Assembly (NCBI GenBank): GCA_025642065.1
Contig: JAODUP010001289.1
Location: 35,001 to 99,000, forward strand
Direction of reading: 5' to 3'
DNA: 64,000 bases
Source of the DNA: Paralvinella palmiformis
Lineage: Eukaryota; Annelida; Polychaeta; Terebellida; Alvinellidae
This document shows positions 37,796 through 51,700 of this stretch, piece after piece. Made by a program: the position numbers and the translations under genes. Positions within the stretch are counted from its first letter, which is position 1; the number at the start of each line of letters is the position of its first letter. The notes beneath the pieces are model-generated. The model searched no databases. It was not told where the DNA came from and saw only the letters and a program-made list of their open reading frames with translations.

Positions 37796-38035
37796 ATAGA
37801 CGTGAATGAATGCGCTATTTTAAGATCATAGTTCATCTTCATTTCAAAATTTCAGAACTAATAGAAATATGCTCACAAATTATAAATGATGTCAAAATAT
37901 GAATACGATCAACCACATATTAAATAATCCAATTTAAAGTGCTGGTTAATCGACTAATATTAGAATTAATGGTCTGCGAGCACAGCCATTTTGAAGACTG
38001 ACACAGACCGGATGCTCCTGAAATCTGACGTCACT
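37796..38035 (-). repeat. dispersed repeat, inverted partner of 42262-42480
   Basis: The complement reads gtcagatttcaggagcatc, aaccagcacttt, ttatttaatatgtggttgat, atattttgacatca, matching the order and spacing of the copy directly upstream of PDCD7. Confidence 0.8.
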
Positions 38036-38454
38036 TAATACAAGCGGCTTGTATAACCCGGATATAACAATGTAAACAGCTAGAGATCAACCAAATATGT
38101 AATTTCTGAATAAAAGTGTATTTAAGAATATTACAGTATAGTTTATCCAAACAGCTTCGTATGTTACTGAAACGGCTAAAGAAAACTATATTGTGAAATT
38201 CCTTATTAAAGATGATTGTTTTGTACTCTTTCCTTCCCGCCATACAATCTGTCATTCGAGGGAGCCGTAATGGCAACCCTCCAGTAATTGGGATTATTTC
38301 CATATATCTATGATACCAAGTAGAGTTCGCGATTGTTATTGTGTGAGTTTTGGTTACTTTTATAAGCATCACACATTTAAATCAGGTTATCTGGGGTAAG
38401 TTGTTCCATTAATAGCAAAATGAAGCCCAAGTCATAATTTCTGGTAGAGCTGGA

Positions 38455-38975
38455 ATGCAAACCTGGAATGCTGGCATCATGCAGTTGGCAATCAAAGCGG
38501 CTACAGGAGGAAAAACAATGGAACTCAAGAGAGCTGTTATCAGTAGTTTAGGATTGCTTTCTTCACTCAGCAGTGAAGATGCGAGAGAAATTACGACGTT
38601 GCTGTTGCGGCAGTATATTCAGCAGCAATTGAGTCAGCACTCGTTCCGCTTAATTAAACTCGTGGAGAATATGCCGTTTGGCTTCACGTTGTTGCAACTA
38701 AAGCGAGTCGCATATGATTGTGGATGCGATCTGACACGTTGTGGTATGGTTCAAACGCGTCTTAAAACATGTCTTAAGTCCACCGGAACCAAGACCGGTT
38801 CTTAATCGTCATCTTAGATTATACCAGAAAACGTACAACAACAACAACAACAACATGCCGTTCATTGAGATGGCTCGAATCAATTTTGTGACCGTCATCT
38901 GCTTACCGCCACATTGTAGACATCACCCGCAGCCACTCGATGTCGGTTTCATGAATCTACTGATGACATATTTTA
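38455..38975 (+). pseudogene. pogo/Tigger-type DDE transposase remnant
   Basis: The part at 38865-38975 reads VTVICLPPHCRHHPQPLDVGFMNLLMTY, the C-terminal end of the DDE_1 core in pogo-type transposases (LPPHxxHxLQPLDVGFF-like). The 116-codon ORF at 38455 may be the same element or a neighbour; I do not recognise it. A CAA repeat (38837-38855) separates the two. Confidence 0.5.
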
Positions 38976-39061
38976 TTATATGATGGCAGGTAGAAGAACG
39001 TTGGCTACGGTCCCAACCAGATCCAGTTGTGACGACATTTCATATCGCTGAATTGTTCGGA

Positions 39062-39116
39062 TGGATGGATGAATGTTGTTTAACACATCGGCACAATTTA
39101 GGCCATTCAGTGTCCT
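39062..39116 (-). mobile_element. retroelement 3' end, same as the 26201 insertion
   Basis: Complement of ggacactgaatggcctaaat, tgtgccgatgtg and CATCCATC, the end of the 26201-26538 insertion. Confidence 0.7.
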
Positions 39117-39149
39117 GTTGAATTGTTCGGGAATCCCGCGCTGCTGTTG

Positions 39150-39576
39150 TTTCCTTGTTCGGGGGAAAACACCAGGCTGTCGCTGATTCAGCACAGCCTC
39201 TATGTTGGAATGGTTGAGAAACCTCCTCCCACACCACTCACAGGGGAGGAATACGGAAAGATGGAGCCGAAATACCCTGAGGGTGGTCACTGCCAGAGCG
39301 TTTAACGTCCAGTGCGGGTCTTTAACGTCCCCTTTATTTTTAATAATTCAGTGGAGACGGCAGCGCCATTTAACGTGGTCAGCTACCCACGATGTGGTGA
39401 GCCGAGAAATTAATCACTGGAAAAGCTTCGACCTCTTGTTGGGAACGAACACGTGACATTTGGCACAGAGTGCCGGGTGCTTAAACGCTAGGCCACCGGA
39501 GCTCACTAAACCGCAGCTACAATACAGACAGTCGTAAATGAAATGACTTCCAGAAGACTGGAATACGGTCAATCGA
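39150..39576 (-). mobile_element. SINE, family B, with extra 5' segment
   Basis: Family B body and head as at 28016, then 75 bp more beyond the tRNA head (gctacaatacagacagtcgt, ttccagaagactggaatacg). The same extra segment follows the copy at 57746. Confidence 0.8.
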
Positions 39577-39669
39577 CCGGAACGTCTTCGACGAGCATGA
39601 TTTTGCTGCTGCACATCCGACTGCTATCGAACACCCCAGATAAACATCAACGCACCGCAACGTGGTGAA

Positions 39670-40523
39670 CAGCGGTGTTATTTAACGAAATAAAATTATT
39701 TCATTACTCTACTTAAGTAGCTTTTTCAAATAACTGGAAGTAACGAAGTAAGATTTCAACTAACTACTTTTACTTGTAACGAAGTAGTTTTATTTGCGGT
39801 AACGCTACTTTTTACTTTCATTTACTGATATTTTCGTTACTTATTTAGTCATAACATAGCCTATGATTTAACAGGCAATTGATACAGTTGGTGCAACTTA
39901 TCATTACAAGTTGTCACCAACTTGTGTATCTTTAATGATTTTTTTTGTTAAACAAATATATTTTAATATGCTGTGGTGTTGAATATAATTTTGTAAGAAT
40001 GCTAACAGTTGGTACACATGTTTCAGCTGCTGGACTCTGATATTCACGACATCATAATTTTGCCAACCCATTTTTGAAGGCTCACTTTGCTATATAATTT
40101 TTCAGCTGAAACCAACTGTTTTCTAAGTTTCATTGTAATTAAACTTTTTAATTGCATTAGCAATACCAACTTTGAGAATCACCTTTAGCTGAAGTTGAAC
40201 AAGAGCTTTGTTCGGTGAAATGAAGGTGACAGCAAACCTGCACGTCTCTGGACACAATGAACTTAAGATGGCAGCACATGTCTGTGGACGCAGTGAATAT
40301 CGTTCAATCTTGTGCATTTTGTGTTTGATTCTCATATTTTTGTGTTATAATACATTTTATCTTTTACTGCTAATTTTACTTCAATTAATTTTAGAAAGTA
40401 AAGTTTTACTTTTTACTCGAGTAGATTTTTGCAAGTTTACTTCTACTTCTACTCAAGTAGTTTTGAAGAGGCTTACTTTTACTTCTACTCAAGTACAAAA
40501 TACAAGTGGTTCAATCACCGCTA
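39670..40523 (+). mobile_element. non-autonomous hAT-like element, 854 bp
   Basis: Ends are CAGCGGTG and the complement TAGCGGTG, fitting the YARNG start of hAT elements. The 8-bp flanks gtggtgaa (39662-39669) and gtgatgaa (40524-40531) differ by one base, as expected of an aged target-site duplication. Both subterminal parts are rich in tacttttact / agtaacgaagta units, typical of hAT ends. The 138-codon ORF at 40208 inside is not transposase. Confidence 0.75.
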
Positions 40524-40868
40524 GTGATGAAGACCACATCGTTGTATCAACAGGGGTTCAAGACAAATTACAAAAAGGGATCATATCAATAATTATTTCA
40601 ATTGTCAATAACTGGTATACATGAGCGAAAAACCTTAACATACCAAAACTGACTGACTGGCGGACTAGATTATTATTATTATATTTATATAGCTCCACTT
40701 TTCAAGAATAAATTGTTTGCATATGCTTGTTTGCGGACCCCCAAATTACGCTAGCTTGTGCTTGGGTACAACGGCTTGGGTACAACGGCCCCATCCTACA
40801 ATTGCTGGACTCGGACGGTCGCACCCGTTCGCCTTACTCAAGGGGGGGGGGGTTGCGTGTAACACTGG

Positions 40869-40936
40869 ATGATGATGATTGATGTTTTACGGGCACCTCT
40901 GTGCACTTGGTAGTCTAAATGGACCGAGCGACTTCT
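40869..40936 (-). mobile_element. SINE family A 3'-end fragment
   Basis: gatgatgattgatgttttac, gggcacctctgtgcacttgg, aatggaccgagcgactt; the rest is lost to a GT-rich stretch. Confidence 0.75.
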
Positions 40937-41053
40937 CTGCGTGTGTGCGCTCTTTCTCTCTGTGTGTGTGTGTGCGCGCGCGCGTGTGTGTCTTATTTTA
41001 TAACATATTATATTTGTGTCATTTACATATTTTATATAGTGAGATGTGCTGGA

Positions 41054-41113
<60 letters not shown>
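41054..41113. repeat. (AT)n followed by (GT)n
   Basis: AT run (41054-41079) joined to a GT run (41086-41113). Confidence 0.9.
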
Positions 41114-41114
<1 letters not shown>

Positions 41115-42261
41115 ACTTAATTTACGTTTACCCCCTTTTTTCTACATGTATTAGTGACTATATGTATTCATTTTCATGTCAAAATTATATAATACCTATT
41201 TCACTTGGTTTGACAAGTTATGTTAATATAGATCTAGATACAATTAAATTTATATCATATTATTCAAATTAATCGCATAGATCTGTGTCAAATTTTGGAT
41301 CCAAACCTTATTGTTATTATTATTATTATTATTGCTATGTTGCTTAAGGTTTAATAAATCTTATTATCTTATTCAGTATGCAAGTGTTTGATAAACTAGG
41401 TTTTTGACACTATCGACAAATAAAAAATATTTACACGAGGGGAAAATATATTTGGGGCGAAATATCATGAGGAACGAAATATCAAGCAGGGTGAAATGTC
41501 CTAGTTATTCATGATTGCCGTAGTGGTTTGTATAACTTACCGATTTGTTTTTGCTCGCATTGTCTGCAATGGAGATAATTATGGCAAACATGTTGTCTTC
41601 GATTTAACTTATGGTATTTATGTTATCTTCCCGTTTTCTGGATATGGCATTATGAGCATGAGTGATAAAAAATTAGAATTCTCATATTATCGTTCACCCA
41701 CTAATTGACTAACATATCTATTTTTCGTTTATTTGTTGTATCTAGACCTAAATCTTAAATGTATTGTTAATGTAGATCTATAATACTAAGTATGCTGCTT
41801 AATTTTTAAAATGTCACTAATTATACATTTATTTTATATAAGTAAATTCTGTGGGCATCTTGATCAAGTCAGTCCAGAAATGCTGTGGCTTAGCCTTGAG
41901 CTTGGCTTAGGCTTAGCCTTAGGGCGCTTAGCCATCCTTGTGGCCTTACCTGTCCCCGTGTTCAACTTAACTACTACTAACTGGCGCCGTCGCCAGTTCA
42001 TTGTCATATATCTGAAAGCTCTGTAGATGTTTCTTGTTACAATTACAAGAGTATACAACAATCATCTTAAAGAATTTCACTACATAGTTTTCTTTACTTT
42101 TAGCCATTTCAGTAATACATGAGGCTGTTTGGACCAAATAGTCTATAGTCAGTATAGACTATTACAGTACTGTATAGTATGCTGTAATATTCAGCTGAAT
42201 CATGTAATGCCTCTACATTGTTATAACCTGGTAATACAAACTGCTTGTGGTAAGTGAAGTC
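41115..42261. other. intergenic upstream of PDCD7
   Basis: ATT repeat near 41311-41331. The segment at 41885-42000 has a cttaggcttagcctta-like imperfect repeat. No gene. Confidence 0.45.
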
Positions 42262-42480
42262 AGATTTAAAGAGCATCTGTCTGTCTCTGGCTTCAAAATA
42301 GCAATGCTCACAGATGATTAATAGTCAATTAACCAGCACTTTGAACTAAATTATTTAATATGTGGTTGATCTTGTTTATATTTTGACATCAATTATAATT
42401 TGTTTGGGCATATTTGTATTAGTCGTGAAAATGTGAAATGAAGGTGAACTGTTCTTTAAGAGTTCATCAATGCACAGCTG
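42262..42480 (+). repeat. dispersed repeat, inverted partner of 37796-38035
   Basis: Shares aaccagcacttt, ttatttaatatgtggttgat and atattttgacatca in the same order as the complement of 37796-38035. It lies 230 bp upstream of the PDCD7 start codon, in the likely promoter or 5' UTR. Confidence 0.8.
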
Positions 42481-42708
42481 TGCTGGTTAATTAAAATTGG
42501 AGTTTGCCCTAACAATCCATACAAATTGTATGATACAATAAAATTATTTGATGTGTAGCTTTAATCCTGGCCTAGTTGTTGTCTTATCTTCACACTTAGG
42601 GATACTGATATTGTTATCTAAACTGCCATATTTTAATATTAATCTTGCAGATTTTTAATGCTGTTGAAAAGATCATTAAATAATTTTTGAATCCGAGTCT
42701 CACACAAC

Positions 42709-45700
42709 ATGAGATATCCACATGGACAGCCTATAGCAAGAGGTCAGCAGCATCCACCGCAGTGGAGACCTCATGCCTCGCCACAACAAAGGCAACCTGA
42801 AAGAGGCACTGCATTTCAAATCCAGAATAGACCATCACACTCATATCAGGGTGACTTGACTGAAAGGAGACAACAAGCATGGGATAAATCAAACAAGGAA
42901 TACAACCCACCTAGTGTAGCTTTTGGACAGCAAGAATGGGCAGAGCATTTAGTGGATTCACAAGAATTAGCAGAGTTCCCAGTAAGTAATGATCAACATT
43001 ATGAAGTTTCTGCCCTTCAGCAGAGTCAGTCTTCAACATCATATCACCAGATGGCACCATCAAGAACATCACAAAACAGCCAAATATCATTACCATATTT
43101 GAGTCATCCCAGTAGTCAACCTTCTGTTAGTCAAGTTCAGCCCAATTCCAGGACCCCATTTCCTCATTTTCAGAATACTCAGGCATCAGGACCATCACAA
43201 TCTGCTGATCATCCAAATTATCCAGCTCAAAACATGCCTGTTTCATTGGGACACATGCAAAACATGCCTTCATCTTGCTTTGACACACAAAGTCACCATT
43301 CAGTAGCATCTCCTAGTCCCCCTGTAGGAATTCCCCCACCACATATGTTTCCATCTGGACCACCTCCAAACATGCCTCCACCAGGTATCATTCCATCTGG
43401 GCCAACTCCAGGGATGCCTCCACCGGGTATCATTCCATCTGGACTACCTCCAGGTGTAGATCCATCCCAGCCACCTCCAGGCATACCCCCACCAGGTGTG
43501 AATCCATCAAGGCCACCTCCAGGCATGCCTCCACCAGGTGTGGATCCAACCAGGCCACCACCAGGCGTGGATCCAACCAGGCCACCACCATGTATGCCTC
43601 CACCAGGACCCACACCAGGCATGTCTCCACTAGGGCTGCCTCCAGGCTTGCCTCCACCTGGACCATCACCAGATATGTCTTCACTGAGATGGTCACAAAA
43701 TATACCTCCACCAGGGTCATCTCGAGGAGTAGCTTCATCAAGATCAGACATTCCTCACTCTGGATCATCATCATATCAGCAGTCTCCCTCCACTCGATCT
43801 CAACTAGCATTGAATGGAAGAGACCAGTCCATGACCAGTGGCCATTATAGTGGACTGGGTAATACTTCACGTTATGGACAGCAATCAAATGATCACATCA
43901 GTGACATGAGGGGCAACAATTACCAGTCACCATTTCTATCATCAGCCCATAGCAGCGATAAATGTGATGCGACACATGTGAGTATAAACAAGCTGGATGA
44001 CCGAAAATGTATTGATAAAAAGTGGATAGAGGAATTTGTCAGCAGCAGAAAAGAAAACCAAAAGACTGAGAAGAGAACGCTACATGAAATAACACCAACA
44101 GTAGGTTTTCATGTGTTGACTGTTTTCATTACAATGAAATTTGAGGAATTCTTGGCTTATATTGCACAGTAATATTAAATATATGGTATTGAAAATTTGT
44201 TTACCTGTTAAACATTAGTATTGTCCATATTTGTACACACCCACACAACTATTGTTTTATATATAAATTATAATACATCTGTACAATGATTTAGCACTTC
44301 AGTTTAAACGTGAGAGTCTCCTCTAATTACAGATCCCCAAGGCACGTTCCTTGCTCAGAGAGGCTCTAAGCTTGAGGCAAGATCTGTCTGAATTGCTCTC
44401 AGCAATTGAAGACAATAAATTGGCAGATCATGGAAATATTGTAGTCAAATTTGGACATATTAAGGTATTCACTTAATCATTTTGTCACTTGCCAATAGTC
44501 AGTCTTTTCTACTACACTATAGTAATCAGTTCCTGTTGAAAATAATGCACGTCCAGTTCTATTTATTAATTTTATATGGTTTTAAATTTCTGATTTTCAA
44601 AGATAAAAAATTTGAGATACAAATCTCTTTTTATTCAATAATCTATTATACTAGTCTATGTACGGCATACATATGTATTAGGATCAGGTACTAGGGACAA
44701 ATCAATAAAATACTGAATGGCAACAATCTAATAAATATCAAGGTGTCCAGTTATTTTATAGATTCATTTCAGGATCTGGTTAATTCCAGAATTATAATCA
44801 TCTGTCAGATCCAGATTTCACTTTATTAAATCAATATCCCTTTTCTTCAAATCTTCTTTAAACCATTTCACGAACACATGCTGCTTTCTGTTCATGCTTC
44901 ACAAAATGTTATTAAATTTAAAGACCTGCTGTGTGGTCCATTCCAATGTAGGTACTAGGGCTGATACAAGAAATTCCAGCAGCTTACAACTAGCTTATTG
45001 ATGAATGGAATTTAATTGGAGAACACATTCTTTAAGCTTCTTTTTTTTTTTTGGGGGGGGGGATTCTTTTGCAACCAACTTATTTTTAAGTAAGTAGGTT
45101 CAACTTTGTACACAAATGACCATCTGTGGTTTAATCTGCACAAATATATGTACATCACTATAACGGTGTATATATTTAATGTACATGCTGGTAATTTACA
45201 TTAGACATTATTTTGTGTGTAATGCTTTAAACAAATCTTCCTTTCTATACGTATTGAAGACATAAAAAAAGTTGCTGATTCATGAGAAATAGACAATTTC
45301 CATAATGCTTGCACAGTGAGTGATTCTGAGATTGACTCCAGGTTGTGGGTCAGTGATTGCTGTGTATGCAGTGCACTGGCACGTGTGAACAATTGTATTC
45401 ATTTGTAAATTTATGATTTGTTTTACTTGAAGAACCAGATTGATTTACAACTTCCTGTAGCAATTTCTTGGAACATTCATTTTGCTAAATAAGCAATGTT
45501 TTTGTTTATATCTTGCTAATGGACAAGATTATTTGCCATGGAAATCAACAAGAGATGGCCAAAGCTGCAAGGCAATGGCTATCACACTGTGAGTCAGATG
45601 TTATGACAATAAACTCTAAATATCTGATAATGAAGATATCAAATCAAACATTAAGAAAGTACAATTATTTCAGGTATGTAAGTTTCAATGTAAGTCATTA

Positions 45701-48700
45701 GTTCTCACAAAATAACAAAACTGTTATGGATTAGAATAGTTTTTATGTGACCCTCCGGCATGGTCAATCAATATTTATTGGCTCAACCACTTTTTCACTC
45801 TGCCCTACAGTACTAAATATTGCATAGTATAATTAAAGAATTATGTACTGTGAAACTGCATTGATGTATTGTGTAATCAAATATAAAGTTAACAGGTTTT
45901 TTTTGTGAAAGTCCATCTAAAATTATCTTTATATGAGAAGGTTTACCTAAAATATGTGAATGACAAATGTGGACAAAACCACTGGCATACAAAACATAAA
46001 CAATAGTAAATAAATCTGTACTTGCTGAGATAATACAGCATATTACTGAGGGGAAAAACTCATTAAGTTGAAAACTGTAATATACGAGTTAAACAGATGT
46101 GAATGAGTTTGTGCCTTCTGTAATTTTGTGATTGATAAAAAGAACATTTTTATCAGACAGTTCAAGACAATAACTACAATGTACAAACAACAAATGTCCT
46201 GACTACAGTAGATAACATTGAATCTTGTTTCCTCTCTACGTGCTCTGTGTGTGTGAGCACAAGCATAAACATGTACGAGTATGTTCCTGTTTTAATTTCT
46301 GGTCTGAGATCTGGTTACACACTACTGGTACATATTATTAGACATGTTTCATGTTCCCATTTCCCTTGTCTCCTGGTCATCTCCCAGAAGTCCCTTGATT
46401 AACTTCTTTATAATTTTAGGTTTTTTTTCTTAAGGTCGCCACAGGAAGACAGCTGTATTGGTTATGTGACATACCTAGACAGTGTTTTGGACAAATTTAA
46501 TAATGTATCAAGCCATCTGTGACTATTTCAAGAATGTATACTGTTTAAAAATAAATCATGTCAATGATTTACTGCCCGAATTCCAAAGGATCTATGGAAT
46601 GTGATGCATAAATTCTACTAGATGGCACAGTCTGACGACAAAATTATCTTTTCTTGCAATAATTACTAGATGGATCTTACTTTTCAATTAGAATGGTCAC
46701 ATTAGAGAAAAACATAATTATGAGGAGAAACAATTACTGGACCTCACCCATCTATTAAATTCCTTCTGAATTTTTACTAAATTTATTAACTATATGTGAA
46801 TACAGAAAAAATTATGTTATACTGGAGGGTGCTGCACCATACTGCATCCACATAATTATTCAGAACCTCACTGAAAATGCACACTGTATCATGAAAAGGT
46901 TTTTTCTATTTGGATAATTTTATTAGATTAAATCAAAAACTTCATTTAACTGCTGTTTATCCCTTCTAGGTGATGCTGTACCAGATTTGGGTCTAATATC
47001 CTGATAAGTTAGCTTTATTAACTGTTGTCATGTTGAAATCAGTTTGATGTCTTTCAGTCATTAGCAACTCTTGATTGTCAATAGCATGGCAAATATTTAC
47101 ATTCTGGAGGGGGGGCTTTATGATGGCATAGTGGTTAGAGCACTCAGCTGTAAACCTCCAAGTTATGGGTTCTAAGCTGGCTCATACCTGTATAAATGGG
47201 GTCAATACAATTTTGGAATTGATTATTTTAAAATTGGAATTGAAGTTTGATACCAAAAAAATTAAATCCACAAATGAATTTACCATTTAATTTTTTCATT
47301 CAGAAATATTTCTTCCATGACAATTCTACTTGGAATATAAACTACTCAGAGTAGATACTTTGTGTACCTACTCCAATCAGTGATTGGAGTAGGTAAAAAT
47401 TTGAATTAATAAATTTAATATGCAATTGGAATCGACCAAATGGAATTGACCCCATGTCTGGTCCCAAGTGTGACTCTTCAGGTTCCATTCAAATATTCGT
47501 ATTTTTAAGAGTGGTAATACCATATCTGCCCCAGATGGTTTCTTTAAATATAGCTTGTGTTTTATACCAAATCATATTATCCACTGAGGTTTATACCGAA
47601 TCATGTCATCCTATATGTTTTCAACCAAATTAGCATCGCAGTTTACACAAATTTATGGCTTCGATTCAGTAAAAGACATTATCTGATAATGAAACGTGAT
47701 TGCTAAATAATATATCTGCATTATCTCAGTTTCCATCATCCATTAGTACATATCTATTAGTGCATATAGGTAGTAAATATTTAGACAAAATTTTGGATGT
47801 TGATTATCTATTATTACATTGCGACAATATAATGTTTGTTACTACCAAAGAGAGTGGACTGATTATTATAGGTTTAATGAGCCTGAAATATAGTGTAACC
47901 CTGTTTTAATCTACAAAAGTGGTTTGTGTTAAAACTTGCCATAATTGCTTCAGGTACGTGAATGCTGACCTAGATAAGTACGAAGGTTGAAAATTAAATT
48001 AGGCTAACCCAGTGCAATTAAAAGTTAGCTGATAGTCTGGCTGTTCACTTCCCCTTTAAAGTGCCTCATAGTTGACTGTAGTCATAATGTATCACGGTAA
48101 TTCTCTTATTAGTCCCCGTTTAACTGATTCACTGCACTATGCTTAACTTATCACTGAGCAGCTCTGGCAGGCTTAATTTTACTTACTTGGAAGGAGAGAT
48201 GTGCTCATTTTCAGGTAAATTTTTAACAGTAAGATACAAATACTCACAAACAGGTGCAACGTATTCTGTGTAAACAAATTACTTATTTCTCCAGAAACGC
48301 CTGGAAGAAATAGAATCAATATTTGATGATCCAAAATATGTCATGGCATTGGAGATGAGAGTCAAAAGAATGAGAACAAAAAGGGTAAGTAGTGTGGGAA
48401 ATGTTTAAAAACCTCAAACCACCTGCATTTATGTTAGTAAATGTAACAAGGATAGTATTTTTCTGGTTTTTCCTCCTTTTTTTTCAAATCAGAGTTGAGA
48501 ATTCCAGTGGATATTTTCAACATACACCTTTTCACTCATGCAGATATTTCCTCTGAAAACCTGTCACATTCCTGTATAAAGATATTTTAATCAAACAAAG
48601 CACAGATTATGATATTGTTTCTTGATTTATCATCGCTTTAAAAAGGCTTTTTAATTGTTAATAATTGTTTTGTCAGCCATTTCATTCACTTCGTTTTATT

Positions 48701-51700
48701 GGACTCAGCTAGTTATCTCAGTAGAGCTGGTTGTAGTGCATTGATATATTATATTAACTTTCATGAAAATTATTTGCCTTTCAGTGTGTGTGTGTGCATG
48801 TTTGTGTGTTTTAACTGAATTATTATAAATATCAACATTGTAAATTACATAATTTGAAAACTACTTGTAAAAAGTGCTCATCATCTTTGAGGATGTCTGT
48901 ATTTAGATGAACGGTTTGATGATATAAAATAATGCATATCAGGAATTATTAGTGTAAATTAAGCATCATACTTCAAAATAAAATACACTAGTGTTCACTT
49001 ATTTATTAAATTTGTGTGTGTGTGTGTGTTCCCCGAATCTGTGAATTCTGCTCTTTGATCACATCACAATTATCATATAGACCAGACAGAAGAGGCGCAA
49101 GAAGAGAAATGAGCTCGACATGGAGGAAACACAAACGAGACGTCAGGAGATCGCAACCAAAATAGACAGATGGCAGGCTGGCCTGATCCAGCAGGAACTG
49201 GACAAGAAGAAGGTTAGTAACAACGAATGATGTACTCATTAATAGAAAACAGATGGATTAATTATTATTATCCCTAATTAGTGGATTAAGTCTAGCTGAA
49301 GATCATTCTTTTTCTCAGCCGTAACATTACTCTGGTACTGGGACATTGTTTATTTAGTTTCCTCATCGAGGTTAGTCTGCTTAAAGGCTCAAGTTCCATT
49401 TACTATTTATACAAACAATAATAATAATAATGGCCAAAATAAGTATATAATAATAATGGCCAAATATAATATTAATGGCCGAAATGGGAGTTATTTTACA
49501 TGTCTGGGAACCTCAAATGAAGGAGATGCATATGATTTGTAATTTACAGTTTCACCACGGGAACTAATACTAAATAAATCTAGAATTTACAATCTATGGC
49601 ATGTTTGGTAGAGAAAACCTTGCCAGTTGCCTGGTTGGATGAAAATTTCCTTCTATAGTGCCATGGAAAATCTTCAAACCTCCGACCTCCCGCATGGTGT
49701 GACCATATCCATGGGTAAATAGTCCCAAACTCAGCCCATGAGGCTATAGAGGTGGTCCATATAACAATATATAATCTGTGGTGATTTATTAGGAAAATGG
49801 TCATTTTAATAATTAATTGGTTAATTTAGCCATAAATGGGTACCTCAGGTTGTTGGTGTCAGTGTTTACAGGGCTCCAAGACTCTACCATCATCATCATC
49901 ATCAATAAACTGTTTTTTCCTTGTCAATGGATAATACAGTTACATTTGTAGACAGGATGTTTACTGTTTTTTTAGATTTTGTTGTAAAGTGCACAAAATT
50001 ATATTTAGAAACAAATGGAACTCGCAAGTAATAATTGAGAAAATACTAAATACTTCTTGAACCTATTATTTACACATAGTTGCTATGCTATCATATTATC
50101 TCACTTTGTAAACACCAGGAAGGGATGGAGTTCAGCTATACAATCCTTTATCCTAACACTGTCAGATTGGTGGACCTGGATTTGAATTATAAGCAAAGTT
50201 ATAAAAGAAACATGAATTTCTTCATTGGATATGCTATTTTTAGCACAACACAATTTATTTGTTGTGATTTTAAGTAAAATTTACTTAATGGCTACTGCTG
50301 AAACAGTTTTCACAGCATAACGGATGTAATAAAGATTGAATTACAGTCATAACATATAGATGTAATGTTTCCAACTTTACTTAATCTTTGCACTTTCTCA
50401 TACAATTAATTACTTCATTATTTAGGCTGAAGAGTTGAAGGCTGCTGCAGATCTTGTACTGGGAGAAGTACGTAGAAAACAGCTTGAAGCCACCAGGAGC
50501 CTCGACTTGTTGGATGCTCTGACAAAGCTGAGAGATGCGCGACGTATGAAGGCAGAACAACGAGGTTACTACTACTTCATTTTATCACTGAGATTGAAAC
50601 TATAGCTACAGTTATCCATTATTTCCAGTTTTAATAAACTGAACAAGTTTTCTCACTAAGCTGGCTGTTTATCAAGGTAGCAGAGAGATTTGTGACCTTC
50701 TCACCATAAATTATTGCCTTTGAGAAATGTATTTGTGTGATGATGGTCTGAGAAAAAAACTAATTTCTGTCACTTAAGGTACCTTGACACATATTTTTAA
50801 GTGAGAATCAGTATATTAGGATATTTTTCAGAACATAAAACAATAATATTTTCCCAAAAATATAAAATGTGAAGTTCATTACGTGTCATTTTTAATTGGC
50901 AAGTTCCATTAAGATTATCTTTCTACAAATATCTAATGATGCAGTGACTAATTTGTTTTTATTGACTTCCAACTAAAATTTGTTTGACTATAATTAAACT
51001 TTTTATCAATGTTTCAACCAAGATACAGGTACAAAAGTACATGAAGCTTGAGAATTGTTCACAGTATGAGCTGGCATTTATCAAATCAGTTTTCACTTTA
51101 TCTTTTACCTTATGCTGATCAGATTACATGCTATCTTCAGTTGTTTTTTCAGACATGGGGTCAATTCCATTTTATCAATTCAATTCCAAATTTATCAATT
51201 CCATTTTTTACCCAATTATTTTACTTACCACTTTTTTCTGTGAGTAAGTACTCCAAATACCTACTCTGAGTACCTACTTGGAATAGTTTATATTCCAGGT
51301 AGGATTGTCATGGAAGAAATATTTCTGAATTAAGAAATTAATTTGTGAATTTAATTATTTTGTAGCAAACTTTAATTCTAAATTTATCAATTCCAATTCC
51401 TTTTTTTTTAAATAAGCAATTACAATTGTGGAATTGCCCATCAGTTCCGGAACTGGTTTTTATATATCTGCAGTGATGGTTATGTTCCAAATGTATGAAG
51501 AACTGAAACTGTCTGTCTATTTGGAAGTGATATTTTAAACCGCCAAATAATGCTGTCATTTGTCGTCTTTTTATTTCACTACTCCACTATTAGAGTACAT
51601 GCTATCAGTTCAATTTGTCATTAATACAGGAGTGCATATCAGTAACATGGCTGATGAAATGTTTAAGAAACGTTTTCAAGGATTGCATGACCTTTTGGAG

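Larger units (their letters stand above)
44465..48294 (+). other. PDCD7 intron 2 (3.8 kb)
   Basis: Bounded by AAG|GTATTC and tttctccag|AAACGC. Holds a family D SINE piece (47112-47195) and a MITE-like element (47196-47456). The remaining parts are AT-rich. Short ORFs at 44482, 45201, 45513 and 47700 have no family content. Confidence 0.75.

Noticed and set aside
40208..40624. 138-codon ORF
   Set aside because: Mostly inside the subterminal repeats of the hAT-like element; no protein motif.
43293..43888. 152-codon minus-strand ORFs over PDCD7
   Set aside because: Shadow of the proline-rich coding repeat on the plus strand; Gly/Asp-rich by complement.
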